Shown here in pieces: positions 23,228 through 31,691 of a stretch of 64,000 bases of DNA. How positions within the stretch are numbered: the stretch's first letter is position 1; each line of letters starts with the position of its first letter. Under the pieces are notes generated by a model. That model was not told where the DNA came from, searched no databases, and saw only the letters and a program-made list of their open reading frames with translations. The stretch spans positions 1 to 64,000 of the forward strand of contig JAGMCT010000010.1 in NCBI GenBank assembly GCA_023129075.1. The letters are read 5' to 3'. Source of the DNA: Microcaldota archaeon (lineage in GTDB: Archaea; Micrarchaeota; Micrarchaeia; Anstonellales; Bilamarchaeaceae). A program made the translations under genes and the position numbers.

Positions 23228-24883
23228 ATGGGAAAGGAGGCAGACTACAGAATTACCGAAGCAAAAAAAGGCACCCTCAGGAGAATAAGAACAAAGAATA
23301 GAATTGTAAAGGAATTCGGGAGGGCAGGTCTAAAGGTAATAAAGGCTATAGAAGCCGATAAAACTGCACAGGAGATTTCTGAAGAAACAGATTTGGATAT
23401 AGAAAAAGTCGGGGAAATACTTACTTTTATGGAGAAAAATGGAATAGTAACACTAATTCCTGTTTCTGAAGCAATACCAAGAGAGATTAAAGAGAAAGAG
23501 GAAATCAAACCTGAAGAGATTCCAGAAGAAGTAAAACCACCAGAACCAGAAGAGCTGGAACCTAAAGAAATAAAACCACTAGAACCAGAAGAGCCGGAAC
23601 CTGAAGAAATAAAACCCGAAGAAATAACACTGGAAGAAAAACCAAAAGAAGCAAAACCACCAGAAGTAGAGCCGGAAGAAGAAATTGCACCAGAATTAGA
23701 GCCGGAAGAAGAAATTGCACCAGAATTAGAGCCGGAAGAAGAAAAACCCTCTGAACCAGAAGAGCTTTTGTTTGAATCAGAAGAAAAACCAGAAGAAATT
23801 CTGCCTGTTTCTCTTGAAAAAGAATTACCAGAAGAGCCGGAACCTGAAGAAATAAAACCCGAAGAAATAACACTGGAAGAAAAGCCAAAAGAAGCAAAAC
23901 CACCAGAAGTAGAGCCGGAAGAAGAAATTGCACCAATTTCCTTTGAGGAAGAAACCGAAAAACCAGAGATTGAGGAGATGCCTACTGAAGAACCCCCAGA
24001 AGAACCCCCAGAAGAACCCCCAGAAGAACCCCCTGAGGAAGAGTCTGAGGAAGCAGGAGAATTGGAACCTTATGAAGGTATTGAAATTCCTCATGGAGAG
24101 GAAGAGAAAATCAGTTCCCCTGTATCCGTAGAGGATAAATTAAGAGGAAAATATGGAGATATTGGAGTAAAGGTATACGAACTTATAGATGGTGAAAGAA
24201 CAGCAGAAGAGATAATGAAACAGACAGGTGTTTCAGAAACCAAACTTATTGAGATACTTGATTTCATGGACAAGGAAGGAATAATAGGGTTTGAACATCC
24301 TTCTTCTTCTGCTCCAAAACCAGAGATAAAGGAAACCGGTTTTGCACCGATGCTTGATGAGCGTTTGATTCCTGCGAAAGTTCCTGAAGCAGAGGAGATG
24401 AAGGAGCGTCAGATTGATGTTCCGGTAAAGATGGGTTTTAACATAATAAAGTCCATACAACTCAGGACAAATTTTCTCCTAAAGATGGGTGAAAAAGGAG
24501 CAAGGATTTTTGATGCAATAAACGGAAAAAGAGATGTTGTTGAGATTGCAAAGACAGTAAAGGAGGCGTCTCTTATTGATATTTATAAGGTAATTGGCAA
24601 ACTCATGGAAAAGAAAGCGCTTATACTAACCCCCCTAAACCGCACAGAAATAAGAAAAAAATATGGCGAGGATGGTTATGTAGTTTACAAAAAGTATGGA
24701 AGGGAGGGAGTGCTTTTGTACGAGTTGATAGGCAGTGATATGGGCCTTGGTGAGATGGCTGTAAAGGTTTCAAAAGACAAGAAAAAGGTTGTAGATATTT
24801 TTATGTTCATACATAAACTGCTTGGAATAGACCTCCCTATAGATAAAGATATTCTTTACAAACAGGTTGGCATTACTCCATGA
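23228..24883 (+). CDS. Repeated winged-helix-like protein with Pro/Glu-rich linker
   Basis: A 551-residue protein I do not recognise as a named family. It has four copies of a winged-helix-like unit of about 60 residues: (1) residues 15-75, FGRAGLKVIKAIEADKTAQE; (2) about 298-355, YGDIGVKVYELIDGERTAEE; (3) about 410-470, MGEKGARIFDAINGKRDVVE; (4) about 475-545. Between units 1 and 2 is a roughly 220-residue acidic, proline-rich linker made of PEEIKPEE-like and EEPPEEPP repeats, including an exact 81-codon-spaced duplication. The domains could bind DNA or protein while the linker acts as a spacer. Its 3' end overlaps Cgi121 by 11 bp, convergent. Confidence 0.6.
   Translation: MGKEADYRITEAKKGTLRRIRTKNRIVKEFGRAGLKVIKAIEADKTAQEISEETDLDIEKVGEILTFMEKNGIVTLIPVSEAIPREIKEKEEIKPEEIPEEVKPPEPEELEPKEIKPLEPEEPEPEEIKPEEITLEEKPKEAKPPEVEPEEEIAPELEPEEEIAPELEPEEEKPSEPEELLFESEEKPEEILPVSLEKELPEEPEPEEIKPEEITLEEKPKEAKPPEVEPEEEIAPISFEEETEKPEIEEMPTEEPPEEPPEEPPEEPPEEESEEAGELEPYEGIEIPHGEEEKISSPVSVEDKLRGKYGDIGVKVYELIDGERTAEEIMKQTGVSETKLIEILDFMDKEGIIGFEHPSSSAPKPEIKETGFAPMLDERLIPAKVPEAEEMKERQIDVPVKMGFNIIKSIQLRTNFLLKMGEKGARIFDAINGKRDVVEIAKTVKEASLIDIYKVIGKLMEKKALILTPLNRTEIRKKYGEDGYVVYKKYGREGVLLYELIGSDMGLGEMAVKVSKDKKKVVDIFMFIHKLLGIDLPIDKDILYKQVGITP
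23585..23936 (+). repeat. In-frame tandem duplication in the Pro/Glu-rich linker
   Basis: A segment of about 109 bp at 23585-23693 recurs at 23828-23936 with almost no base changes, 243 bp (81 codons) apart. Within and after it are shorter units: a 33-bp unit with gagccggaagaagaaattg, repeated in tandem near 23690-23745, and a 12-bp gaacccccagaa unit repeated four times near 23990-24040. Near-identity at the base level points to recent unequal exchange rather than selection on protein alone. Confidence 0.85.
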
Positions 24884-25229
24884 TTCTTGCCAGAGATATC
24901 CTTTCTATTGCTTTCCATCCAGACTTTTTTTTCATATTGTTTTTTTCTTTCTTGTCAAAGTAAATTGCAAGTATTTCTTTTCCTTTTGCACTGTATTCCT
25001 TTGCTTTGCTGAATCTTGTAGTTCCTGCAATCCACAATAGGAATTCCATGCTGAATTCCTTTGAAATATTTTGTTTTTTTCTAAATGCTTCTTCAGTAAG
25101 CTGTTCTGCCAAAAGAATCTCTTCTTCACTCTTTATCTTTTCAGGATTAAGGAAAACTATTTTTTTTCCTTCTGCTTCTTTGAACAATTCTTTTAGGCCC
25201 TTCTTTGTTTTCATACACACAATCTTCAT
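24873..25229 (-). CDS. cgi121: KEOPS complex subunit Cgi121-like
   Basis: A 118-residue protein resembling the Cgi121/TPRKB subunit of KEOPS, the complex that makes the t6A modification of ANN-decoding tRNAs. The recognisable part is FSMEFLLWIAGTTRFSKAKE (about residues 64-83), where the family has an EFLLYLSG-x-RQI-x-KA pattern. The rest is compatible but divergent. I start at the ATG at 25229, since a TATA-like tttaaaata at 25246-25257 fits a leaderless message; the longer reading uses GTG. It is transcribed toward the winged-helix gene. Other KEOPS genes are not in the window. Confidence 0.65.
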   Translation of the reverse strand: MKIVCMKTKKGLKELFKEAEGKKIVFLNPEKIKSEEEILLAEQLTEEAFRKKQNISKEFSMEFLLWIAGTTRFSKAKEYSAKGKEILAIYFDKKEKNNMKKKSGWKAIERISLARIME

Positions 25230-25285
25230 GAAAAAGAATGCTTTACTCACTTATTTTAAACCTTTCCATCTTTTTATCTATTTAT

Positions 25286-25435
25286 GGCTACGGTGGTGTA
25301 GTGGCTAGCATGGGGGCCTGTGGCCGCCCGTTCTTTCTTTTGCAAAGGAAAGAAGCCGCATGGTGCCGGAAGAAAGAAAGCTCTTTCACGGGCAGCAGAA
25401 AGCCCTAGATCCGGGTTCGATTCCCGGCCGTGGCC
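25286..25435 (+). tRNA. tRNA-His (GTG) with a 77-nt intron
   Basis: An interrupted tRNA. The 5' exon (25286-25323) carries an encoded G-1, acceptor GCTACGG, D arm and anticodon GTG (25320-25322). The 3' exon (25401-25435) supplies the rest of the anticodon stem (gccct), the T arm CCGGG-TTCGATT-CCCGG, acceptor CCGTGGC and discriminator C73, which faces G-1 as expected for tRNA-His. The intron (25324-25400) sits at the canonical 37/38 position. GCCCGT near its start pairs with ACGGGC near its end, consistent with a bulge-helix-bulge cut by the archaeal splicing endonuclease. Confidence 0.88.
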
Positions 25436-25507
25436 CTTTTTTATTATATATAAAAGAAGATAGAGAGAGAAATAAAGATAAAAGAAAAAGAAGAAAAAGA
25501 AAAGAAA

Positions 25508-25822
25508 TTATTTTGCAAGGGTTATCTCTATTGCAGAAACCTTGCTGAGACTTCCATCCTCAGAGGTGAGCTCCTCTGTTTTTATCTGGATATCTTTTAT
25601 TGTTACACCAGTAAGGAACCTGTTTTTCGTTATCTCTGCAACATCCACAGCTCTTGAGATTAATTTCCCTCTTGCTTTCAGGATTACTTCAGACATTCCG
25701 TTGTTAAATTGGGTTACTACAGCCAGAACATATCCCATCACTCCTTTTTTTCCAATAAAGACTACATTCTCGTTTTTTTTCTCTTCTGTCATTTCGTTTT
25801 CGTCTTTTTTCTCTTCTGTCAT
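25508..25822 (-). CDS. alba: Alba chromatin protein
   Basis: A 104-residue Alba (Sac10b) family protein, a small dimeric DNA/RNA-binding chromatin protein. The core runs from [20 protein letters not shown] (about residues 20-39) through [20 protein letters not shown] to SAIEITLAK. The N-terminus carries a tandem repeat of about ten residues ([10 protein letters not shown], then [10 protein letters not shown]) not typical of Alba, so the first 20 residues are an acidic extension. I start at ATG 25822 because gaggtga lies 5 nt upstream. A start at the second repeat is also possible. Confidence 0.92.
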   Translation of the reverse strand: MTEEKKDENEMTEEKKNENVVFIGKKGVMGYVLAVVTQFNNGMSEVILKARGKLISRAVDVAEITKNRFLTGVTIKDIQIKTEELTSEDGSLSKVSAIEITLAK

Positions 25823-25941
25823 GTTTTCACCTCGTTGCATTAATTGGATTACAAAAGAGTGGCACTGTTTTTAAATCTTTTGGAGTTCGTTCAGCGAAAG
25901 GGTTATAAATAAAAAATGCGTTATTAATATGGTGGCTAAGA

Positions 25942-28900
25942 ATGGGTGACATACGTTTTAAGAGACGAACAGGAAATCTTGAAGAAAAATTAGGAAAGAG
26001 AGTTCCAGTTCCCAAAAGAACCCAGAGTCAACAGATTGATTTGATATATAAAAAAGCAGAGCATTTTGTTGAGGAGAATAAAAGATATGATGGATTGATG
26101 AACAAGGAAGCGGATTTGTTTGCCTGCACCCTTGTTCTTGAGATGATTCAGCAGGAAAAGGCAGTAAAGGAGCAGAAGATTTCCTTTTTGGAGATTGAAA
26201 AACCTTCAGCTTTAATATCTAGGTCTAGAAGAGCCACAAAGCTCGAAGAAGAAATCAAAAATGTTAAAGCAGAAATAGGAAAAATTGAAGAAGAGATTGG
26301 TAAAAAGCACATGGAGATTGATTCTGCTTATGAGCACCATCTTGCTGTGCTGGAGAAGACTTCCGGGATTCCGAATAAGGATATCGAGCCACTCTTTGGC
26401 ATTGCAGTATCCGCAGAGGTTACGGACAAAGCCCTGAAGAATCCATCCAAGGTTTCCATTGCCAAAAAAGCAGGCAGATTCTGGGGCCGTATTACAGGTT
26501 CGGATAGAATAAAAGAAGCAGAGAAGGTTGCAAGAGGTATGCTCAGGTCCCACGAAGCGCGTGCACTTATGGGAGAAACATTTTTCAGCAGGCAGGTATT
26601 TACCAAACTTGGATTGAATCCAGCAGGCAAATTCAAGATAAAAAATCTGGGTGCACTTAATGAATATATTGTTAATGTAAAAAAAGGCTACCCAACTGCC
26701 GAATATGAGATGCTTGCCAATGCAGTAGGGGAAGAGGTTAAGGAAGCGCAGACGAAATTTTATATGAAGGAACTTGGTTTGAAAGAACCAGGATTTATTA
26801 AGAAAAAGGCCTTAAAAGCAAAAAACCTTGGATTAATCCTATTAAAGAAGATAATAGGAGAAAAAATAGAAGGAAAACAAGGTTCTTTGGTCTCAAAGGA
26901 ATTTTGGGAATACACCCAGAAAAATGAAAAGGAATTCATAGAAAACCTGAAGAAACTCATAAATCTTGAAGAGGAGTTTACCCCCAAATTCTCGGACCTT
27001 ATGAAGAAAAGATGGGGCATCTTTCCTAAGGAATATGTAAAACTAAAGAAAGGCGTGGGAATCGGAATCGGAGAGCTGATAGCTGAGCTGGAGAGTCTTA
27101 ATGAATTGGAAAGCCACTTCGGCTTGGACATGGAGGATTTTCTCAAGAAGCATCCTTTCAAGAATTTTGAAAAGGAGTTGGAAAAGATAAGGACCCTTCT
27201 CGCTTCAGGAGAGCCCCTTGGAAAGGCGCTTAGCGAGGCATTCAAGGAAACCAAATTGTTTTCCAGAAGAAAGTTCAGCATGTTGTTCAAAAGAAGATTC
27301 GGAATTGACATAAAGAGATTAACATCTTCGGAAAAACTTTCTTATTTTTCGGATAAACGTGTTTTAAGTCTGCTTGAAGCAGGAAAAACAGAAACCCTTG
27401 GCCAGATTATTGAAAAGGCCATAAGGAAAGAGTCAGTAAATGAGGCAAACCGGCTCGTTAAATTGTATTCTGAAATCGTTGGAAAGGATACAGCTAAGGT
27501 CGTGGAGAGAGATGGAAAACTCCTCCTGCAAAAATCAGAAAAGCTTACCGAACTTTCTAATGAGCAGATAGCCAAAAAGATTTTTGGTGATTTCAAGAAT
27601 GTCTCTAAATATGTAAGTAATGATATGCTGGCTGAAAGAGCAGTTGAATTGAAAGAGCGTATCGGGCTTCTGGAAGCTGAATTGAAAAAGATGGAAGGAA
27701 AGCTCAAACCTTCCGCTCTTAAGAAATTAGAAGAATATATCGGCAGGTTAAAAATATATGAACAGATGATTGTTCTCCTCAAAAAAGGAAACAATAGAGG
27801 AGTAATACTTCTTGCATTACAGGCAGAAGGCAAAACCAGTAAAGAAGCTCTGGAAACGGTTCAGGTATTATTCGGTCCGAAGGGAAAATTCAGACATCTT
27901 GGCTTAAATTTAAAGGATAAAGCCCTCAGCATGGTAGCTGATTTTGAGGAAGGTCTTCTTGGACTGCAGGCAGAAACAGGAAAGAAGCTTCTGAAGATAG
28001 GTGAAAAAGGAGGGTTTGTTTCACCATTTTCCGAAAAAGGAACGGAGGCTTTTTCCAAGGTTGAGATTCTTTCTTCTGATATCCGGGTAAAAATAGAACA
28101 AAAATGGTCCTCCATGCTTGGGGAAAGAAGAATCTCTGTTTTCAGAAGATTCGGAGAAAAGGTTACATCCTTTTTGCGTGCCAAGCCCATCCTTTCCAAG
28201 GAGGTTCTCAATATGTTTCTGGAAGAAATTAGAGAGGTTCCTGGGAAGGCAGTTTCTTCAAGAGAGAAGCTAAGGATGCTGAGGTCTAGGGAATACATGA
28301 AGAAGATTTCATCTCCAATATGGAAGGTTGTCAGGCCTGCAATGAGCGATGCAGCGCTTGTGAGAACAGCACTTGAATCAGGGATGTACAAACAGCGTTT
28401 CCCAAGGATTTCAGGAGTAGGGGTTCTTTTCAGGACAACTATGACCGGAACGACCATTCTTTACACCAAGCGCGCTTTTTTCTTTACCGCAAATACGATT
28501 GCCTATCCTTTTGTTGAGATTGGAAGGGATTTAGGAAACATCAAAACATATGTTTTGGAAAAAGGCAAGGAGTTGTACATGGACAAAGCCCACGGCTGGA
28601 ATCAGTTTTTGAAGAGAGGGAGAGGGGGATTAGGAAAAAAAGCAAGGGCAACAGGCTGGGCTCTTTGGGAAGGAGCATTTGGTTTTGGAAGAGCAGGAAA
28701 AGACCTGGCAAGAGGAGTCCTGAGAAGATGGAAACCACTGGCTGTTTTAACGGTTCTTACTGTTACACCTTATTATATTTACAAAGAATATTCAAGCCCG
28801 GAGGGCACACTCCAGAAATTCTTCGGGAAGGAGGAGGCGCCCACAAGGATTGTTAAGAAAGGCGGAGAAAAGAAATCCGTAGTCCATCCAAGAAGTAAGG

Positions 28901-29208
28901 AATCCCTTGCTAAGTTTAGAGGGGTAGAGTTTGGAGTAAAGAAGAGTATTGGAGAGGACCTTTACAATAAATACAGAAAAGGCATCAGAAAGAGAGCAAG
29001 TGAAGCAGTTAAAAAGAAGGAAGATACGACAAAGGTAATAAAAGAGTTGAAAGAATTGATTTCTCTAACTGAAAGTACTGTTGCTATGCTAAAGAAGACT
29101 GAGCTTGGTATGATTAGTTATGGGGAAGGAGGACTTGAAGAGGATGTTTTTGACGCCCTTATAGATGGCAGTTCTTCTGAAGAAATAGTTAATATTTTTA
29201 AAGAGTAA
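25942..29208 (+). CDS. Large unrecognised helical protein
   Basis: A 1088-residue, lysine- and glutamate-rich protein that I do not recognise. Residues 85-125 form a coiled coil (RRATKLEEEIKNVKAEIGKI). Most of the remainder is helical, with recurring short motifs such as KRWGIFPKEY, SHFGLDMEDF and RRFGIDIKRL that may mark degenerate repeats. Near residues 830-865 and 930-950 there are hydrophobic stretches (FFFTANTIAYPFVEI; LAVLTVLTVTPYYIY) that could be membrane segments or buried helices. No catalytic motif is evident. It has a TATA box (25901-25911) and is followed by a lysine-rich gene, probably in one transcript. Confidence 0.6.
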   Translation: MGDIRFKRRTGNLEEKLGKRVPVPKRTQSQQIDLIYKKAEHFVEENKRYDGLMNKEADLFACTLVLEMIQQEKAVKEQKISFLEIEKPSALISRSRRATKLEEEIKNVKAEIGKIEEEIGKKHMEIDSAYEHHLAVLEKTSGIPNKDIEPLFGIAVSAEVTDKALKNPSKVSIAKKAGRFWGRITGSDRIKEAEKVARGMLRSHEARALMGETFFSRQVFTKLGLNPAGKFKIKNLGALNEYIVNVKKGYPTAEYEMLANAVGEEVKEAQTKFYMKELGLKEPGFIKKKALKAKNLGLILLKKIIGEKIEGKQGSLVSKEFWEYTQKNEKEFIENLKKLINLEEEFTPKFSDLMKKRWGIFPKEYVKLKKGVGIGIGELIAELESLNELESHFGLDMEDFLKKHPFKNFEKELEKIRTLLASGEPLGKALSEAFKETKLFSRRKFSMLFKRRFGIDIKRLTSSEKLSYFSDKRVLSLLEAGKTETLGQIIEKAIRKESVNEANRLVKLYSEIVGKDTAKVVERDGKLLLQKSEKLTELSNEQIAKKIFGDFKNVSKYVSNDMLAERAVELKERIGLLEAELKKMEGKLKPSALKKLEEYIGRLKIYEQMIVLLKKGNNRGVILLALQAEGKTSKEALETVQVLFGPKGKFRHLGLNLKDKALSMVADFEEGLLGLQAETGKKLLKIGEKGGFVSPFSEKGTEAFSKVEILSSDIRVKIEQKWSSMLGERRISVFRRFGEKVTSFLRAKPILSKEVLNMFLEEIREVPGKAVSSREKLRMLRSREYMKKISSPIWKVVRPAMSDAALVRTALESGMYKQRFPRISGVGVLFRTTMTGTTILYTKRAFFFTANTIAYPFVEIGRDLGNIKTYVLEKGKELYMDKAHGWNQFLKRGRGGLGKKARATGWALWEGAFGFGRAGKDLARGVLRRWKPLAVLTVLTVTPYYIYKEYSSPEGTLQKFFGKEEAPTRIVKKGGEKKSVVHPRSKESLAKFRGVEFGVKKSIGEDLYNKYRKGIRKRASEAVKKKEDTTKVIKELKELISLTESTVAMLKKTELGMISYGEGGLEEDVFDALIDGSSSEEIVNIFKE

Positions 29209-29235
29209 GGAGTATATATATTGGATGGTGGTTAT

Positions 29236-30792
29236 ATGAAAAAAACTAAAACAAAGATGGAAAAACGAAAAGCACAAGCTAAAGGGATTAAAGCACGTAT
29301 TGATGAGAAGGGAAAAAAAACTCTTGCTAAATTGGGGAATTTATTGGGGCGTCCTGCCAGCCCGACAACAAGGAGCAGTAAGAAAGGACCAGCAAGGACT
29401 GCACCGACAACAAAGGGCGTTAAGAAAGGACCTGCAACAAGAACTGCAATTAGTATGAAGAAGTCGTCCACAAAAACAATGATAAGCGAAAGACCGGTCT
29501 CAGGAACCAGAGTAAGCATGAAGCCAACAAAAAGGAAACCAAAACCAGTAGAAATTACACCCAAAGATATAGAAAAAATGAAAAAAGGAAAATTTATTCT
29601 TATCTCTCCGAAAGGGAGAAGATATTACTATAATGATATCAAAGCAGAATTAGAAACTGGAAAAGAATCATGGAAATTCAAAAGACTGAATGAAAAAGGA
29701 AAAAACCTTACTATTTTTGGGGTGGTCAAGGGAAGGCTTAACAAAGGATACAAAATGTTTCCTCCTCCCGGAGCTGTTCCTAAGAAGAAGGAACCCAAAA
29801 AACTCAAGAGAATAATCGTTTCCCCTAAAAAAGGAGAAGCCCAGAAAAAGGCAGATGAATTCTGCAGTGCATTGGATTCAAAGAAACCGGTGTTTAGTTA
29901 TGGTTCAAAAGGAAAGGAAAGAAATCTTTTTATGGATTTGCCTGCCCACACCAAAGAAATTCAGGAGCAATGGAAAGGAATGATTTTAGTAGAGAAATCC
30001 GAGTTCAAAAAGAAACTCTCAATCTATTTTTCTGCAGCAGGAAGCGGAAAGGTAGGTGTAAAGACCCTTGCTAATTTGATAGACTTAACAATGAGGAAGA
30101 ACCGCCATTTGAAGAATGTATGGACTGCTTTGAAAGAAACAAGGAACTGGAGGGTTGTTGGCGCCCAGTGGAAAAGAGCCTATATATATAATAAGATTCT
30201 AAAGGAATACAAGGAAGCCCCAAAACCACCAGTAGAAAAAAAAGCAGTAGAAAAGAAGCCAAAAGTAAAAGAAGAAAAAGAAAAAAAGAAACCAGAGAAA
30301 AAGAGACCGGAGAAAAAGAAACCGCCAAAAGTTGATACTATCTCAGGAGCAGCCCCCATTGTAAAAAAGAAGGATGCATTGCCACCAAAGAATGTAAAGA
30401 TATCCAAAAAGATTCAAAAAGCTGTTGATAAACTTGAGGAGAAATTAGAAGGCGAGGATAAAAAAGAGGTTACTACAGCACTTAAGAAAATAATCTCTGA
30501 ACACTGGGAAGGCTCACTTCAGATGAAGGATCTTGCAAAAGAGCTACTTAATGAACTAAAGGAAGGTCTTCCTAAAAAGGAGTATGATGAGTTGGCTGAG
30601 AAATTTCATCATAGGGGTTATGTTTCAGTGATTCATGCTTATTGGAATAATCTGCATCCAAAACCTGTCTTAAAAAAGGAAAAGCCAGCCAAACCCGAAG
30701 AAAAATTGGATGTAGAAGAAGCAGTGAGTGTAGATGAGGAAGCAGAACCCGTTATTGGTGATGAAGGATTTGATCTTTCAGAAGGAGCATAA
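29236..30792 (+). CDS. Lysine-rich unrecognised protein
   Basis: A 518-residue, very basic protein. The N-terminal 110 residues are a histone-H1-like tail of Lys, Ala, Pro, Thr and Ser, with a repeat (KKGPARTAPTTKGV; KKGPATRTAIS). Residues 110-330 contain a possible folded region (RRYYYNDIKAELETGKESWK; MTRKNRHLK-like helix). A second K/P/E-rich linker (about 338-370) leads to a helical C-terminal domain (about 385-470) and an acidic end. It could bind nucleic acid, but no domain is named with confidence. I start at the ATG at 29236, since the upstream candidate is TTG. It follows the 1088-residue protein gene by 27 bp. Confidence 0.55.
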   Translation: MKKTKTKMEKRKAQAKGIKARIDEKGKKTLAKLGNLLGRPASPTTRSSKKGPARTAPTTKGVKKGPATRTAISMKKSSTKTMISERPVSGTRVSMKPTKRKPKPVEITPKDIEKMKKGKFILISPKGRRYYYNDIKAELETGKESWKFKRLNEKGKNLTIFGVVKGRLNKGYKMFPPPGAVPKKKEPKKLKRIIVSPKKGEAQKKADEFCSALDSKKPVFSYGSKGKERNLFMDLPAHTKEIQEQWKGMILVEKSEFKKKLSIYFSAAGSGKVGVKTLANLIDLTMRKNRHLKNVWTALKETRNWRVVGAQWKRAYIYNKILKEYKEAPKPPVEKKAVEKKPKVKEEKEKKKPEKKRPEKKKPPKVDTISGAAPIVKKKDALPPKNVKISKKIQKAVDKLEEKLEGEDKKEVTTALKKIISEHWEGSLQMKDLAKELLNELKEGLPKKEYDELAEKFHHRGYVSVIHAYWNNLHPKPVLKKEKPAKPEEKLDVEEAVSVDEEAEPVIGDEGFDLSEGA

Positions 30793-30798
30793 TAAAAA

Positions 30799-31260
30799 AT
30801 GAATTGGATTCAACATTTGATTGTAGGAGCCCTCGCAGGGCTTATCCTTTGTTTTTTTATTAGCGTTCCTATCCAGTTTGCTATAATCCTTATTATTTTT
30901 TCTGCTTTTTCTGCCCTTGCACCTGATATAGACCACAGCTCAAGCAAGATAAGGCAGATTGCTGATTTCACTGTCCCTGTTTTCTCCCTATTTTTTGCAT
31001 TCTTCAGCACATGTTCTGATTTTTCCTGTGTAGTTGCAAACTGGATGGAGATAATAAAAACAGCATTAATCTTCACAGGAGTATATGCAATAATAATGAT
31101 TTACCTAAAGCCAAAGCATAGGGGGATTACTCACACCATCCTATTTTCCTTTATCTACGGTGCAATCCTTTTCTTTTTGGCAGGATGGTATTTTGCTCTT
31201 GCCGGTTTTGTTGGTTATTTTTCCCATCTTCTTGCAGACAGACATATAAGACTTATTTGA
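30799..31260 (+). CDS. YdjM/DUF457-type membrane-bound hydrolase
   Basis: A 153-residue protein with four hydrophobic segments and the metal-binding pattern of the LexA-binding/YdjM (DUF457) superfamily: an N-terminal NWIQHLIVGALAGLIL (His), SALAPDIDHSSS (paired Asp and His) and KHRGITHTILFS (His, Arg, Thr, His). Members are predicted membrane metal-dependent hydrolases; the true substrate is not established here. It lies 6 nt after the lysine-rich gene, so it is probably the last gene of that operon. Confidence 0.75.
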   Translation: MNWIQHLIVGALAGLILCFFISVPIQFAIILIIFSAFSALAPDIDHSSSKIRQIADFTVPVFSLFFAFFSTCSDFSCVVANWMEIIKTALIFTGVYAIIMIYLKPKHRGITHTILFSFIYGAILFFLAGWYFALAGFVGYFSHLLADRHIRLI

Positions 31261-31691
31261 ATGAATTTGGCCCTGAAAGCCTGATACTCTTTTTTATTCC
31301 TTTCTGAATAAAATAATAATTATATGATGAGATGCAGGTTTCCTGACGGCTTCTTTTTCTTTTAAAAGAAATGGGAGTGGAGTGATGAGAACCTGGAGCT
31401 CTGAATGAAACTTTTTCGGGTTGCCTAAAAATTTTCATCAAAAATTGAGAAAAGAAAGGTCTGGTGGAACCCCAAAGAAAACATTTTTCATATAATTTTT
31501 TGTCTTTCTAGAGTAACTATAATTGAGTTTTCTCATCAATTCTTCACCAGTTATCCTACTTTCAATAAAAATGAGAAAGAAAAGATAATGAGGAAATTGT
31601 TTTTTTGAAGAAGGAAAAATAGCGGAAACACCGGAAATGAGGTGTATAGATAGTATTTAAAAGAAAAAGCATCTTGTTTAAATCGATTGAA
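31261..31691. other. Gene-free stretch upstream of the methyltransferase island
   Basis: About 430 bp with no credible gene. It contains the first copy of the island-flanking repeat (31383-31538), a small inverted repeat acacc...ggtgt near 31628-31645, and a TATA-like tatttaaaa just before the methyltransferase start. The conceptual frame from about 31411 to 31495 reads a short peptide similar to one in the second repeat copy, which might be a decayed coding remnant. Confidence 0.6.
31383..31538 (+). repeat. Island-flanking direct repeat, left copy
   Basis: Begins with a 25-bp sequence identical to 33787-33811 (tgatgagaacctggagctct plus five more bases), then from about 31424 aligns with 33932-34049 at high but imperfect identity. 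The best block is gagaaaagaaaggtctggtg against aagaaaagaaaggtctggcg. Between the two matching blocks this copy has only about 16 bp, while the right copy has about 120 bp. Confidence 0.8.

Noticed and set aside
23500-24060. CRISPR-like appearance of regular repeats
   Set aside because: The repeats are in frame, vary in length, have no unique spacers, and encode a Pro/Glu-rich linker.
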